64,000 nt of DNA. Origin: Bettongia penicillata ogilbyi. Lineage: Eukaryota; Chordata; Mammalia; Diprotodontia; Potoroidae. The notes under the pieces are model-generated. The model searched no databases. It was not told the origin of the DNA and saw nothing but the letters and a program-made list of their open reading frames with translations. Location of the stretch: NCBI GenBank assembly GCA_023548195.1, contig JAJHZJ010000043.1:1678391-1742390 (forward strand). The letters run 5' to 3'. This document shows, one piece after another, positions 20,971-31,919 of this stretch. The position numbers were made by a program, and so were the translations under genes. Within the stretch, counting starts at the first letter, position 1. The number at the start of each line of letters is the position of its first letter.

Positions 20971-21170
20971 ATACCCATTGATGCAGTAAGGATAGATTGA
21001 GTCCAAGAGATAGAGATCTTTAAAAGCTTATCATAGGAGTTCACATTTGTCTCTAGAGACAAGAAACCTGACATGGAATCCACAGCAAGGACACCTTTGT
21101 GACATAACAGAGATCAGAGATTAGGAGGGGATTGAGAGACAGAGGAAGTGGATAGTGTGTAGGACTGGAT
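20971..21170. other. Unassigned, possibly more L2 complement
   Basis: Short A/G-rich words agree weakly with minus-strand L2; nothing firm. Confidence 0.35.
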
Positions 21171-21171
21171 G

Positions 21172-21575
21172 GAAAGCAGGGAGATCTGTGTTCAAATCTT
21201 CCCCTCTGATACAACCAAATCATATGACCTAAATGCTTGGTGTGCCTTATATCTCCAACCTTCAGTTTTTTCATCTGTGACGTGGAGTTAGTGACACCTG
21301 TAGAATCTTCCTCAAAGAAGGATGTACTTACGAAGAACCTTTTATGTGTAGGCAAAGACAAATTATACAGAGTTTATGACCGTGTGTGTGTGTGTATTAC
21401 AGCACAAATATTAGTTGCTAGACAAGTCATTCAACTGTTGCCTGTCTCAGTTTACACAATTGTAAAGTATCATAAATGTCACTTACTTTGCAGAATTGAT
21501 GTTAGGATCAGATGAAATAACACTTGCAAAGCACATCACAAATCTTCAAGCACTATATAAATATTAATTATTTTC
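21172..21575 (+). mobile_element. Two MIR-like SINE fragments
   Basis: The first (about 21,172-21,300) has GAGATCTGTGTTCAAATCTT, TATGACCTAAATGC and CAGTTTTTTCATCTGTGACG. The second (about 21,410-21,575) has GACAAGTCATTCAACTGTTG, CTCAGTTTACACAATTGTAA, GGATCAGATGAAATAACACT and AAGCACTATATAAATATTA. A (GT) run separates them. They may be one duplicated or two tandem insertions. Confidence 0.6.
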
Positions 21576-21584
21576 CGAATTTTG

Positions 21585-21885
21585 TGTGTGTTCATCCTTC
21601 ATTGCCAAAGAAGATCGTGCCATCAGAGAAATAATGACATAACTTGCACTTGACTTTGTTTTGAGTGAGGGAGGGCTGTGCAGGTTACCAACCTCACTTC
21701 TCCTCCAGAGCCATCTGAATCCAGTGACCAGATATTCCTCAGGATGACTGCAGATGACCCAGAATGAGGCAATTGGGGTTAAGTGACTTGCCCAAGGTCA
21801 CACAGCTAGTGAGTATCAAGTGTCTGAGATGAGATTTGAACTCAGGTCTTCCTGACTCCTGCCCTATCCACCGAGCTGCCCTTTC
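21585..21885 (-). mobile_element. Marsupial SINE with long unique head (WSINE1-like)
   Basis: Plus-strand words in order: TTCATTGCCAAAGAAGATCG, CATAACTTGCACTTGACTTT, GAGTGAGGGAGGGCTGTGCA, CTCCAGAGCCATCTGAATCC, GATATTCCTCAGGATGACTG, GGGGTTAAGTGACTTGCCCA and CCACCGAGCTGCCC. The tRNA-like part is at the right end, so the element runs on the minus strand. It is well preserved compared with the MIRs. I recall this family from Australian marsupials. Confidence 0.75.
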
Positions 21886-21889
21886 AGAA

Positions 21890-22530
21890 TTTTATGAATA
21901 ATTTCTAGTATTTTTAAAAACCTCTTTGGAATACATATCTACAGTGGTGTCGATGGGTTAAGGGTATGCACAGTTTCATGGCCCTTTGGGCGTAGGTCCA
22001 GATTGTTCTCCAAAATGGTTGGACTAGTTCACTACTACACTAGCAGTTTGTTAACGCACCCAGTTTTTCCTAACCCCCTCCAGCATTTATCATTTGTAAT
22101 AGGTGAGCCGTAGCACCTAAGAGTTGCTTTAATTTGTCTTTCTTTAATCAATAGTGATTTATTGCATTTTTTAAAAATATGGCTATAGATAGCTTTGGTT
22201 ATTTCTTCTGCAAACTATCTATTCATATCCTTTGAACACTTATCAATTGAGAAATTACTCATTTTCATAAATTTGACTCAGTTCCCAATTTATTTAAGAA
22301 ATTAGATCATAGAAAGTTTTCATATTCCTTCATTGTTTATGGCGCCTCTTAGCAAAATGCAATTTTCCCGATTTTTTAGTTTAATTAGGTCTATTTGGAT
22401 ATTTTCTAATATGCTCTGCTATCCACTTCCATTTCATGGGTTAACTTATTCCGTTCACATTCACAGTTATAATTGCTGTGTATTTTCTTCTATCCTATTT
22501 TCTTCTTTTTATTCTTTGTTTGAGAGGAGA
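21890..22530 (-). pseudogene. L1 ORF2 C-terminal fragment
   Basis: GGGTATGCACAGTTTCATGG, TCTCCAAAATGGTTGGACTA, CAGCATTTATCATTTGTAAT, TTGCTTTAATTTGTCTTTC, AGTGATTTATTGCA and CATATCCTTTGAACACTTAT parallel the L1 3' ORF2 complement known from mammals. Around 22,420-22,530 it passes into the same ORF1-downstream sequence as the HAL1 at 37-38 kb. It is heavily mutated. Confidence 0.7.
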
Positions 22531-22777
22531 AGCTAGCAAGGTGGTTCAGTGGACAGAATACTGGGCTTGGAATCAGGAAGACCTACTTCATGAGTTCAAA
22601 TTTGACCTCAGACACTTACTAGCTATATGATCTTAAGCAAGTCATTTCACCTCATTTGCCTTAGTTTACCCATTTGTACAATGATCTGGAGAAGGAAATC
22701 ACAAACCACTCCAATATCTTTGCCAAGAAAAACCCAAATGGAGTCACAAAGAGTCAAACACAACTGAACAACAAACC
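22531..22777 (+). mobile_element. Marsupial tRNA/CORE SINE with RTE-like tail
   Basis: Complete: head GCTAGCAAGGTGGTTCAGTG, CORE CACTTACTAGCTATATGATC and CAAGTCATTTCACCTC, tail GGAGTCACAAAGAGTCAAAC followed by ACAACTGAACAACAAA. It interrupts old L1/HAL1 sequence. The flanks share CTTCTTTTTAT (22,503-22,513 and 22,778-22,788), a possible target duplication, but the sequence is T-rich and 17 bases separate the left copy from the SINE head. Confidence 0.85.
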
Positions 22778-25075
22778 CTTCTTTTTATCTTGTCCATCGT
22801 CAAAATTCTGTTTTGCTTCTGACCATTACCTCTCTTAATCTGCTCATTCTTTTATCATAATCTCCCCCATATCTCTTATCCCATTCCCCCCAGTTTTTCT
22901 ATTGGCTAAGATAGATTTCTATACCCAACTGAGTATATGTAGGTGTATACATATATATGTATATGCTACCCTTTTTCAACCAATTTTAATGACAGTGAAG
23001 TCCAAACACTGTGCAACATCCCCGAATTTCCACTCTATGATAGTTCTTCCTTAGACATCTCTTTTAAATGAGAAAATTTCCCCATTCTTCTTCACCATTC
23101 CCTCCTCTTCCAGGGCATCCTCTTTGTCATCTCCACATTTTTTAAAGATCATCCCAACATAATCAACTCACACCCATGCCTTCTGTCTGTATAAACTCCT
23201 TTTAACTGCCCTAATAATGATACAGTTCTTAGGAGTTCCCTCTTCCCAAATAGGAATGTAAATTTAATTTGAGTCCCTTATGAGTACTCTTTCATGTTTA
23301 CCTTTTTATGCTTATCTTGGGCTTTGTGTTTGAATGTCAAATTTTCTATTCAGCTCTGATTTTTTCACACTGAATGCTTAGAAGTTCTCTAATTCATTAA
23401 ATATCCATTTTCCCCTCAAGGATTATACCTAGTTTTGCTAGGCAGGTTTTTCTTGGTTGTAATACTAGTTTTCTTGCCTTCTAGAATATCACATTCTAAG
23501 CCCTTCGCTTCTTTAACATGGAAGCTGCTAAACTTTGTGTGATCTTGACTGTGTCCCCCTGATACTTGAATTGTTTCTTTCTGGCTACTTGCAATATTTT
23601 CTCCTTGGCCTGAGAGTCCTAGAGTTTGACTGTCTTATTCCTGAGAGTTTTGTTTTGGTATCACTCAGAAGGCAATTGTTAGAATCTTTCAATTCTATTT
23701 TACCCTCTGGACCTAAGATATTGGAGCAGTTTTCCTTGATCATTTATTGAAATATGAGGTCAAGGTTCTATTTCTTTTTTAATTATGGCTTTCAGGTAGT
23801 CCAATAATTCTGAAATTATCTCTCTTCATTCTATTTTCCAGTTCAGTTATTTTTTCAATGATATAGTTCACATTTTCTTTGTTTTTTTATTTCTTTTGAC
23901 TTTATTTTATTGTATCTTGAGGTCTCGTGGAGTCATTAGCTTCAACCTGCCCAGTCTAATGTTTAAGGGATTATTTTCTTCAGGGAGCTTTTGTACCTCT
24001 TCTTCTATATGGTTTATTCTGCTTTTAAAGGAGTTCTTTTCTTCAGAGAATTGTTGTGCCTCTTTTACTATCAGGTCAGTTCTCCTTTTAAAGATGTTAC
24101 TTTCTTCAGTATTTTTTGTGCTACTTTAACCAAACTGTTAATTTTTTTTCATAATTTCCTTGTGTCATTCTCATTTCTTTTCTCAATTTTCCCTCTATGA
24201 ATTTTACCTCTTTCTTTAACTCTTCCAGGACTTTTTGTTGGGCTTATGTTCAATTAGCATTTTAAGGCTTTTTTTGAGGGGAGGAGGAAACTATATTCAC
24301 ATTGTTGTCTTCTTTTGAGTTTAAATCTTTGTCTTCTTTGTAGCAATAGTAGCTTCTAAGATTCCTGGTTTTTTGTCATTGTTTGCTGATTTTGAAGTTT
24401 ATTTCTACACTTTAAACTTCATGTTAAAGTTGGGATCTGCTTCCCTGGGGGTGAGGAGACCCTGTCCCAAACTTCAGTCTTTTCATGCTGCAATTTTCAG
24501 AGCTAGTTCTGGGGGTCTGCAAGTTTTCATTGCTTCCAAGGTGGTGTGATCCTGGGAGAGATGTGATCTCTGGTCTCCTGTTCTGCACTCTTGTCTTTGC
24601 CCAGGAAGGGTCCATGATCCCCTGTATCTGCAAGCACTAGTGCTCCTCTTGGCCCTGGAACTGTAACCAGGACCCTTCCCTTGACAGCTTGTGCTAGCAT
24701 TCCTGTTGGCCCCCAGAATTGTGACTAGGGTTTCTGCCCCATTGTGACAGATCACAAGCACTCCTTTCCTTAGTGGGATTGGAACTCAGAACTACATATG
24801 AACAATAGAATTGCCAATCCATGCCAACTATACCCAGTATCAGCAGAGAGTCCCTTGTATTCCAGTCCAGTCCAACCCTCTTACCATCTCTGGAATGAGA
24901 ACTCCAGAAGTTGCTGCTGTTGTTGTGGCTGCCCCCAAGGCCTGCTGCTGGGGCTCTTTCAGTGTTACATGCATGTGGACCTCTCAAGTTGGAAAAGTCT
25001 CTCTCTCTCTGACTTTTTGTTGGCTTTGCTATTCCAAAATTTGATTTCAGGTTATTTTAAATTTGTTTGGTGAGG
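22778..25075 (-). pseudogene. Old L1/HAL1: 5' region, ORF1 remnant and downstream sequence
   Basis: Aligned by eye with the HAL1 at 37-39.8 kb. Bases 23,330-24,250 hold the ORF1 remnant: AGGCAGGTTTTTCTTGG, TTGAATTGTTTCTTTCTGGC and AGTATTTTTTGTGCTACTTT all have close partners at 38.16-38.88 kb. Bases 22,780-23,330 match the sequence downstream of ORF1, and 24,250-25,075 is 5' sequence. No frame of useful length survives. It is older than the 37 kb copy. Confidence 0.75.
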
Positions 25076-25079
25076 AATA

Positions 25080-25350
25080 TTGGGAAAGAATTATTTGTTT
25101 TAAAGAGATATTGGAGACCATCTGCCCCCAAACCTTCATTTATCATAGGAAGAAATTGAGGCCCAGGAAGGCTAAGTCATTTGCCTGTAGCCATTTAAGT
25201 TGTAAAGAGTAGATGGGCCTGCAGATCTCACCCTCGGATCATGTGTCTAAGTTTCCCATATGCACTGCTCTTCATCTCCACTTTTGGTAGCCCAGAGTTA
25301 GTCACAATTCACTTCAACCATTATTTAAATACCTAGAATTAAGTACCTGA
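25080..25350 (-). repeat. CR1/MIR-type fragment
   Basis: GGAGACCATCTGCCCCCAAA, GAAGAAATTGAGGCCCAGGA and GGCTAAGTCATTTGCC belong to the common 'gaggaaactgaggcc' tail complement of marsupial repeats. The family is uncertain. Confidence 0.45.
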
Positions 25351-26830
25351 AACATTAGACTAAGGCTGGAGAATACAGGGAGAAAAACACTCAGTTATTG
25401 CCTGCAAAGAACTTGGAGTAAAAACCAAAAGTATCGGGAAGAGGTACAGAGTGTTGGAGGTGGGGGGAGGATCAGTCTGGGTCAAGCTGTGGTGGTGAAA
25501 ATGTACAGAGATGAGAGAGAACCTTGAGAATGGGGAACTGCAAGGATGTCAGTCTGACAAGAAAGGAGAGTGTGTGGTACTGTGATATGTGCTCTGCATG
25601 GAAAGAATATATAGATCCAGACTGTGAAGGGCTTCTAGGAGTAATAGGGAGTCATTCAGGCTTCTGGAATAGTGTAGACGAGTGGTCAGCTCTGTGCCTC
25701 AGCTGTATCAGTGTTTGGTTGCTGATGCTTCTGTTATTGGCTGATGTGGAGGCTAGATTGGAAAGTGGAGAGATTTAAAATAGGGAGAATATTAGCAATG
25801 TTTAGCATATATTAAGCACCTACTGTGAGCAGGCCCTGCACTAAGTGCTTTACAAATATTATCTCAACTGATCCCCACAACAACCCCGGAAAGCAGGTCT
25901 TATCATTATCCTCATTTTACAGTCAAGGGAGCTGAGCAAAAGATTAATCAACTTTCTCAGGGTCAGTCTGAGATGGGATTTGAACTCAGGTCTTTTTGAC
26001 TGCTGATCCAGCAGTATATCTACTGTGCCACCTAGCTTCATTTAAGGAGAGGTGAGAAGGACTGGAGTTAACAAAATGGGCATGTGAGGGGATAGATATG
26101 AAAGGTGTCACATAGGTAGAACCAACAACACTTAGCATCTAATTGGCAAAGGGGTATGGTGCAGTGAGAGGAAAGAACTCAGTTTGTTAACCTGAAAAAT
26201 GATGATGCTTTTAAGGAAAGTGGGGAAGTTATAATAGTTTTGGGGAAAAGATAAAGAGCCCTGATATGGAGACACTGAGTCAGAGATACTTAGCAGATAT
26301 CTACATGGAAGTGATAAGAAGAATGCTGCAAAGTCTTCCTAGAAGGACCAGAGCACAGGAGGCAGGTGAGTAAGTAATGCCTATAGAGATTTGAGAGTCA
26401 TCCATTTAGCTCTGATAAATACATAAGGGATCCAATGAGGTTAACAGAGAAAGTGTAGAGAGAGAAGAGAAGGTGACCCCAAAAGACTGAGCCCTGGCAT
26501 ATACCCCCATTGGTGATGAGACATGGAACTTGGTCTTTGGTAAATAGTGGGCACTTAATAATCTTTCATTCTTGGATGATTAAAGACCATCTTACAAAAG
26601 GACTTGGAAAATCAGTTGAATATAAGGGAAAAGAACTGAGAGAGAGAACAATACTCTGAAAATCCTCAGAAGAGAGAGGATTGGGTGGGGGTGGGGGGCT
26701 AACAGAGTCAGATGATTCAGAGGCAAAGAAAGGGGGAGGTTGAGAAAAGGTCATTGAATTTAGCAATAAAGCAAGCACTGGCTGTTGGAAACCTTGCAGA
26801 AAGACAAGCTTATGATTAAATTGTTGGTAG
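25350..26830 (-). pseudogene. L2 LINE, long copy split by MIR
   Basis: L2 complement words: GACTGTGAAGGGCTTCTAGG, AGTAATAGGGAGTCATTCAG, TGATGTGGAGGCTAGATTGG, then past the MIR ACATGGAAGTGATAAG, GAGATTTGAGAGTCATCCAT and AAAAGACTGAGCCCTGGCAT. The last is the complement of the RT region (a PQGS-like turn). No open frame. About 1.2 kb of L2 is recognisable. Confidence 0.65.
25795..26045 (-). mobile_element. MIR SINE inserted in L2
   Basis: Near-complete MIR complement: CATATATTAAGCACCTACTG, CTTTACAAATATTATCTCAA, TTATCATTATCCTCATTTTA, CAGTCAAGGGAGCTGAGC, GGGATTTGAACTCAGGTC and TGTGCCACCTAGCTT. Confidence 0.85.
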
Positions 26831-26834
26831 AGCT

Positions 26835-27475
26835 AGGAACTGGTCCAACTATTCTGGGAAGTAATTTAAATTATGCCAAGATAATGACTAGGCATTTACC
26901 CCAAGGAGGTCAACAACACAAAGAAAGGTCCCATATATACTGAACTATCCATAATTGCACATTGTGTGGTAGCAAAGAACTAGAAATGAATTCAGTGTCC
27001 ATCAACTGGAGAATGGCTCAATAAGTCATGGTGCATGAAGGTAATGGGATATTACTCTGCTATAAGAAACAATGAATGTGACAGATACGGAGAAGCCTAG
27101 GAAGACTTATGTTACCTGATGCCCAGTGAAGTGAGCAGAACCAGAAAAGCAACATACACCATGACAACAGTGTAATTGGAAGGAATAAGAAAAACAGTAA
27201 AAAATGGAACTAAATTCTGTGAAATTACAATGACCAAGATTGTCAATAGAGAAGAGGTGAGGAAAAAATGAAGCTCCTTCCCTTCTTGGTAGAAGTGGTT
27301 CCTATTCACAATGGCTGAGATATGGTATACTTTGTGAGTTTTGTTTGATGAATTAGTTTTGCTGAGTTTTTCTTCTCTTTCATTTCAAATTATAAGTGAT
27401 GGTTAATTATATAAGTATTGGAGGGGAGATACAGAGAGAAAAAAAGTGATACAAAAACAAAGGATCTTCATTTTT
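26835..27475 (+). pseudogene. L1 ORF2 C-terminus and 3' UTR
   Basis: One frame from about 26,985 reads QCPSTGEWLNKSWCMKVMGY then YSAIRNNE, the marsupial counterpart of the mammalian ORF2 ending (conserved C-P, W, M-x-Y-Y-x-A-I). Two stops precede it and one follows within 12 codons. The 3' UTR runs on to about 27,470, with cross-matches to the reverse complement of 4.2-4.9 kb. It is truncated at its 5' side. Confidence 0.8.
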
Positions 27476-27499
27476 TAATGCAACCATTTAAAATCAGCT

Positions 27500-28060
27500 T
27501 CAGTTGAATTTTAGGGACTGACACCAGATCCAAAGGGGTTGAGTAGTGAGTGGGAGAAGACAAAATACAGACATCAAATGAGGATTTCTTTTTCTAGGAA
27601 TATGAGTGTGATAGGAAGACATATACAACAATATACAACAGAAGATAGGAGGGTTAAGGGAGAGTATTCTGAAGGATGGAGAAGATGTGGTCATTTTTAT
27701 AAACCACAGGGATGAAGCCAGTAGACAAGAAGAAATTGAAGTTTCGGCAAAGAGAGATGATGAGCAAAGGAGTGAGGGGATTAGATCAAGGACCTTTGGA
27801 GGGTGAAAGGCCAACTCTTCCTCTTACACTAGAGCAGAGGAAGAGAGAATGGGCAATGGTGCTGGGATCTGAAGTTTTGGGATAGTAAGGAGACACTGAT
27901 GGACAGCCTCATTTTTCATCAAAGTATAAAAGGTGAGGTCCTCAGCTGGGTGGGAGGAGGTGGTGGTGCTAGGGCCATGACTAGGAAAGAAAAGATTCAG
28001 AATTGATGCAGGAGGAAGTGATATAAAGAAGCAATCCTGGAGAAGTCAAAAGATCAGAGT
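27500..28060 (-). repeat. L2-like A/G-rich sequence, uncertain
   Basis: Words such as GAGTAGTGAGTGGGAGAAGA, GGATGGAGAAGATGTGGTC and AAGGTGAGGTCCTCAGCTGG fit the 5' half of minus-strand L2 in texture, but I cannot align it firmly. Confidence 0.35.
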
Positions 28061-28635
28061 GCAACAGAGAAGGCACAAGGGAGAATGGATCCCATCAATA
28101 CCCTCTGGAGGCTGCTCAGCAGGCAGTGTACAAACAGTCTTGATTGAGACACCCAGGCCAAGTGGACTCCATCACTGCCATGTGCAGCCACAGTCAGGGC
28201 TCGCCTATTTCTGCTCCATTGGAGAAGAAACTCCATCTGGGATTCAAGTGACCACTAGTTCATTAAGCAATTAACCACCTTTGGCAGGAAACATATGTTT
28301 TTGCTTGGCCTTCAGTTCATGTAGAGACTGCTTAAGTCACCTCCAATTTGGAGCTGGGACAGAATCATTAGGTTAAATTAGAGGGATCATGTATAAGTGT
28401 GTTGTTCACAAGCTTTTATCCCCACTCCCCTTTCCTGGGAAGTCATTTCTTGCATAGATACTGCTTGAAGAAGTGTAGCTCAGTGTCACATTGGCCTGGG
28501 TGAGGGTCCACTCCAGAGGCTGATTATGAGCCCTCTCAGCCAAGTACAAATGACAGATCCCTCTTATGGAAAGATGTGGCATTCGTTGAGATCCCATTAA
28601 GTTCAGTGACTGGTAGATGGTTAGTATTTCAGGTC
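28061..28635. other. Unassigned
   Basis: No family or exon recognised. Frames at 28059-28274 and 28406-28651 show no domain. Confidence 0.5.
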
Positions 28636-28639
28636 TATG

Positions 28640-28885
28640 TTCTCTCTCCATGTTCTCTTATTGACCTTGTGCCTAGAGACAATGATGTTTGGGATTTGAA
28701 GGTCTTTAGAGGTCATATAGCCCAACCCCTTCTCCTTATTGTGGGTAAGACTAGATAGCTACCGAATCCACTTCCATCTCGTTGGTGTTGAAACTGAGTC
28801 CCCAACAGAAAAGTGATTCCCTAAAGGTCACACACTGAATCAGGCCATGGACAAGATCCAAACTCAGTTCTTCAATCAATACACT
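28640..28885 (-). repeat. CR1/L3-type 3' end fragment
   Basis: GGGATTTGAAGGTCTTTAGA, GGTCATATAGCCCAACCCCT and TCCCTAAAGGTCACACACTG fit the CR1/L3 end complement followed by the general 'gaaactgag' tail. Confidence 0.55.
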
Positions 28886-29170
28886 GATGCGGTGAACCTT
28901 TCATTGTTTCCATTGCTTTTATTTAATTTCCGTTCCCTGAGGATTTACAAGTCACTTACTCCATGGCCATTGATGCTACCCAGAACTGCCCTGATGCTGA
29001 ACCTTGCACTGCTCTGACTCACTCTGTGACCACAAAAGCTGCTGGGGCCTCCTGCTCTTCTGGGTCTGACATTCCCCTAACTGGGCTCAGCTGGGCTGCA
29101 ACTGAAAGCTGATCTCACTGATAGCAAGTCTTTAGTCAAAATCTTTCTATCTCAAGCATTGACTTTGCTC
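28886..29170. other. Unassigned
   Basis: No recognised feature. Confidence 0.5.
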
Positions 29171-29174
29171 TTAC

Positions 29175-29440
29175 TCTAGGTGGCTCAATGGAAAAGAAAT
29201 TGAATCTAGAGTCATGAAGACCTGTAGTTCAAATCCCACCTTAATACTTCCTAGCTGTGTGAAGTTGGGCAAGTCACTTAATCTCCTATTTGTCTCAGTG
29301 TTTTTTTTAAATTCATAAAATGCAAATAATAGCAGCACCTCCCCCACTTCTCCCAGATTTCTTGTGAGGGTAAAATGAGATATATTTTCAAAATCACTTA
29401 GCCTAGTGTCTGGCATATGGTAGGTGATTATCAAATATTT
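29175..29440 (+). mobile_element. Marsupial CORE SINE (MIR/Mar-like)
   Basis: TCTAGGTGGCTCAATGGAAA head, then AGTTCAAATCCCACCTTAAT, TTGGGCAAGTCACTTAATCT, TCTTGTGAGGGTAAAATGAG and TGGTAGGTGATTATCAAATA. Complete, moderately diverged. Confidence 0.8.
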
Positions 29441-29444
29441 GGTC

Positions 29445-29600
29445 CCTTCCATCCTTTGCTTACTCTTTCCTGGGCATTGTGCTAGGCTGAGGAGATAAAA
29501 ATATAAGCATTTCAGATACTTCCCCACCCCTACCTTTGCCCTTAGGGAGTTTACACACTAATGTAAGAAGTTAACATACAAAGGACAACTTGAAAGGGTG
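29445..29600 (-). repeat. L2 LINE 3' end
   Basis: TGGGCATTGTGCTAGGCTGA, GAGATAAAAATATAAGC and AGGGAGTTTACACACTAATG are the L2 tail complement. Confidence 0.65.
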
Positions 29601-30424
29601 GTGTCCAGTGGCACCAAGTGGACAGAATAGTCTTGGGAGTAACTTGGAGCTCTGGTTCCCTTCAGGATGAGGTTAAATCAGATGTATCAGAGCCCAGGAA
29701 AACAGAGGCATCATTCAGGTTACCAATGAGGAGAATGCTTCCAGTAGAGGCAATATGGTAGAAGGCAGTAGAAGTAGAAATCGTTAGAGTGCCACTGGGG
29801 TGAGGCTCCAGGATCCTGGCCTTACCACTGGGCCACTCAAAGACAGTACAGGAGGCAGAGAGCAGAGGTGATGAAACAGGAAGAAGAAATGGGGAGGTAG
29901 GAAGAGTTTGTTCCAAGTGTCCAGACTTTCCTTCTGGTAACAGAAAAGCAGCAACAAAAATGTGGTTGTGTGATTTAGATGTCAGTTATTACCTGATGTT
30001 AGTGATTGCCTGGTGTGCCCAGGAGGAAGCTTTGGACTGAAACACACCTGCGTCTCAAGCGTGGCTTTTCTCTTCTCTCCTAGGTGCCTTCTGTCCCTAC
30101 TTATGGAAGTTTTGCAAGTAGATCCATCCAAGTAGATTGGAAGGTCCCCTTGCTAAAGACCTCCATGCATGAGCAGGAACACCAACTGGCCCCATATTGC
30201 TGACTCACATAAAATAGCTCTTTTTTCCTTCAGAATTTCCTCTACAAAAGTACGAAGTCCAATGAACTGATATTAAGGAGAGATCAGTTGGCGATTGCTG
30301 TTGGGGAGGTTATTAACTGAGTGATTGTGGATGGAGAACACATGAGATGGGGTCTTACGAGGCAGAGTGCTGGAAATTCTGGAGCTCACTCTAGGTGCCC
30401 CTAACTTTCCTAGGAGCACAGGAA
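29601..30424. other. Unassigned
   Basis: No repeat or exon recognised over about 800 bases. The minus frame at 29662-29916 has no motif. Confidence 0.5.
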
Positions 30425-30591
30425 CTGAGGTTTCCTTTTTGTATTTGTACTTAGTATTTTATTTTGTCCAGTTACGTGTAAAAACAATTTTTAACATTCA
30501 TTTTTTAAAGTGTTGATTTCCAAATTCTCTCCCTTCCTCCCTCCTCACCCCCTCATTGAAGAAGAAACTCAATATAGCTTATACACATGTA

Positions 30592-31711
30592 GTGGATGAC
30601 CTTGGCGTCTTCGGTGTCAAACCAAGCTCTAAGTGCTAGACATCGCCTGCTTCACCAGCCTTCATGGCCGCTGGAACAAATTTTTCTCGTCTGTCCCTTC
30701 CACCAGATGAAGTCTTGACATGCTTGGGGTAGACACGCCCCCAACTCACCAATGGGCTTGAGAACCCTTGGTTACCCTCAGTTTGGTTTGGCCCATCTGC
30801 CAAAACGTTTTACCGAGGTGTGGCTGCTATGCATGCTTCTTGGAGCCACAGGTGAGAAGAGGAACAGATGGATACCAAAGGTGGAAGGAGCCCTGAAAAG
30901 GGCTCGGCAACCATCACACCAAAGGTACTGGTCCTCCTGAACCACCCTACACCCCAATGTGATTGACACATGCTTTGCCAGAGCTAGCTCAGTTTGAGAG
31001 GCTCTGAAGAAAAGTTTGGGAGAGAAGAGATATTATTAGACTGACTACCAAATTGAAGGTCTACAGAGCCATTGTGCTGACCTCATTGTTATATGCTTGT
31101 GAAATATGGACAGTCAACCAGCACCATGCCAAGAAACTGAATCACTTCCATCTGAACTGTCTTAGGAAGATTCTGAGGATCACCTGGCAGGATAAGGTAC
31201 CAGACACTGAAATCCTTGCTCGAGCTGAACTACCAAGCATTCAAACTATGTTTCGGAGAGCACAACTCCGATGGGATGGCCATGTTGTTCGAATGCAAAA
31301 TGCACGCTTGCCCAAAAGACTATTTTATAGAGAACGTGCATGGGGCAGGTGATCATGTGGTGGCCAGAAGAAATGATACAAGGACACTCTCAAGGTCTCT
31401 CTCAAGAACTTTAGATTTGACTGTGCAACATGGGAGACCCTGGCACAGGACCACTCAGCATGGCATGCCCACATCAGAAAGGGTGCTGTGCTCTTTGAGT
31501 AAAACAGAATTGAGACAGCACAAAATAAACACAAGATACACAAATTTGGGATATCCACCCCAAATATTCACACGGACGATCTGTGCCCAACCTATGGTAG
31601 AGCACTCCGAGCTCGTATTGGTCTGATCAGCCACAGCTGGACACTGAAATTTCACTTTACAATGGTGATGTCATTTTGGTCCTCTTCGAAGACAAAGGAC
31701 AACAACCAAAC
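30592..31711 (+). mobile_element. RTE-like non-LTR element, 1.12 kb, with target duplication
   Basis: The element is bounded by a perfect 12-base direct repeat TATACACATGTA (30,580-30,591 and 31,712-31,723). The first 410 bases are a non-coding-looking head starting GTGGATGACCTTGGCGTC; I have no family for it alone but recall it joined to this tail in marsupials. From about 31,008 it encodes the C-terminal part of a reverse-transcriptase polyprotein and ends with the short CAACCAAAC tail. Further copies of the tail are at 53.3-53.7 kb (minus) and about 19.0 kb. The clade (RTE or a CR1 relative) is not settled. Confidence 0.85.
31008..31650 (+). pseudogene. C-terminal part of a non-LTR retrotransposon polyprotein
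   Basis: One frame spans the whole stretch with no shift. It begins RLTTKLKVYRAIVLTSLLYA and continues through LNHFHLNCLRKILRITWQDK, AQLRWDGHVVRM, a basic KDTLKVSLKNF segment, and ends CPTYGRALRARIGLISHSW. These are the thumb and connector after the RT domain plus a C-terminal zinc-finger-like motif. Three in-frame stops (TGA 31,350-31,352, another TGA 24 bases on, and a TAA near 31,500) break it, and the second expected Cys of the C-x-x-C pair reads Tyr. The catalytic RT and endonuclease domains are absent. It cannot be autonomous. Confidence 0.8.
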
Positions 31712-31919
31712 TATACACATGTAATCATGCAAAACACTTCCATAATTGTCATGCTGTGAAAGAAAACATAGACCAAAAAAACTGAAGGAAAATAAAGAAA
31801 GTTTAAAAAGTATGCTTCTATTTGTAACGAACTGAGGTTTTCTCTGGGGACACAACGTGCTACAATGAACTCCATTTGGGAGGATCAGCCCCAATCTTGA
31901 CTTGTATACTCATTCATTC

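Larger units (their letters stand above)
30425..31890 (-). repeat. L1 3' end, interrupted at 30,592-31,711
   Basis: The left part (30,425-30,591) holds the A-rich L1 3' terminus complement: TTTTGTCCAGTTACGTGTAA, ACAATTTTTAACATTC and TTTCCAAATTCTCTCCC. The right part (31,712-31,890) continues with ATCATGCAAAACACTTCCAT and ATTGTCATGCTGTGAAAG. The same order without interruption is at 4.21-4.46 kb. The break is filled by another retrotransposon. Confidence 0.8.

Noticed and set aside
22531..22620. tRNA-like head of a SINE considered as a tRNA gene
   Set aside because: It is followed at once by CORE and RTE-like tail sequence; the cloverleaf is not kept.
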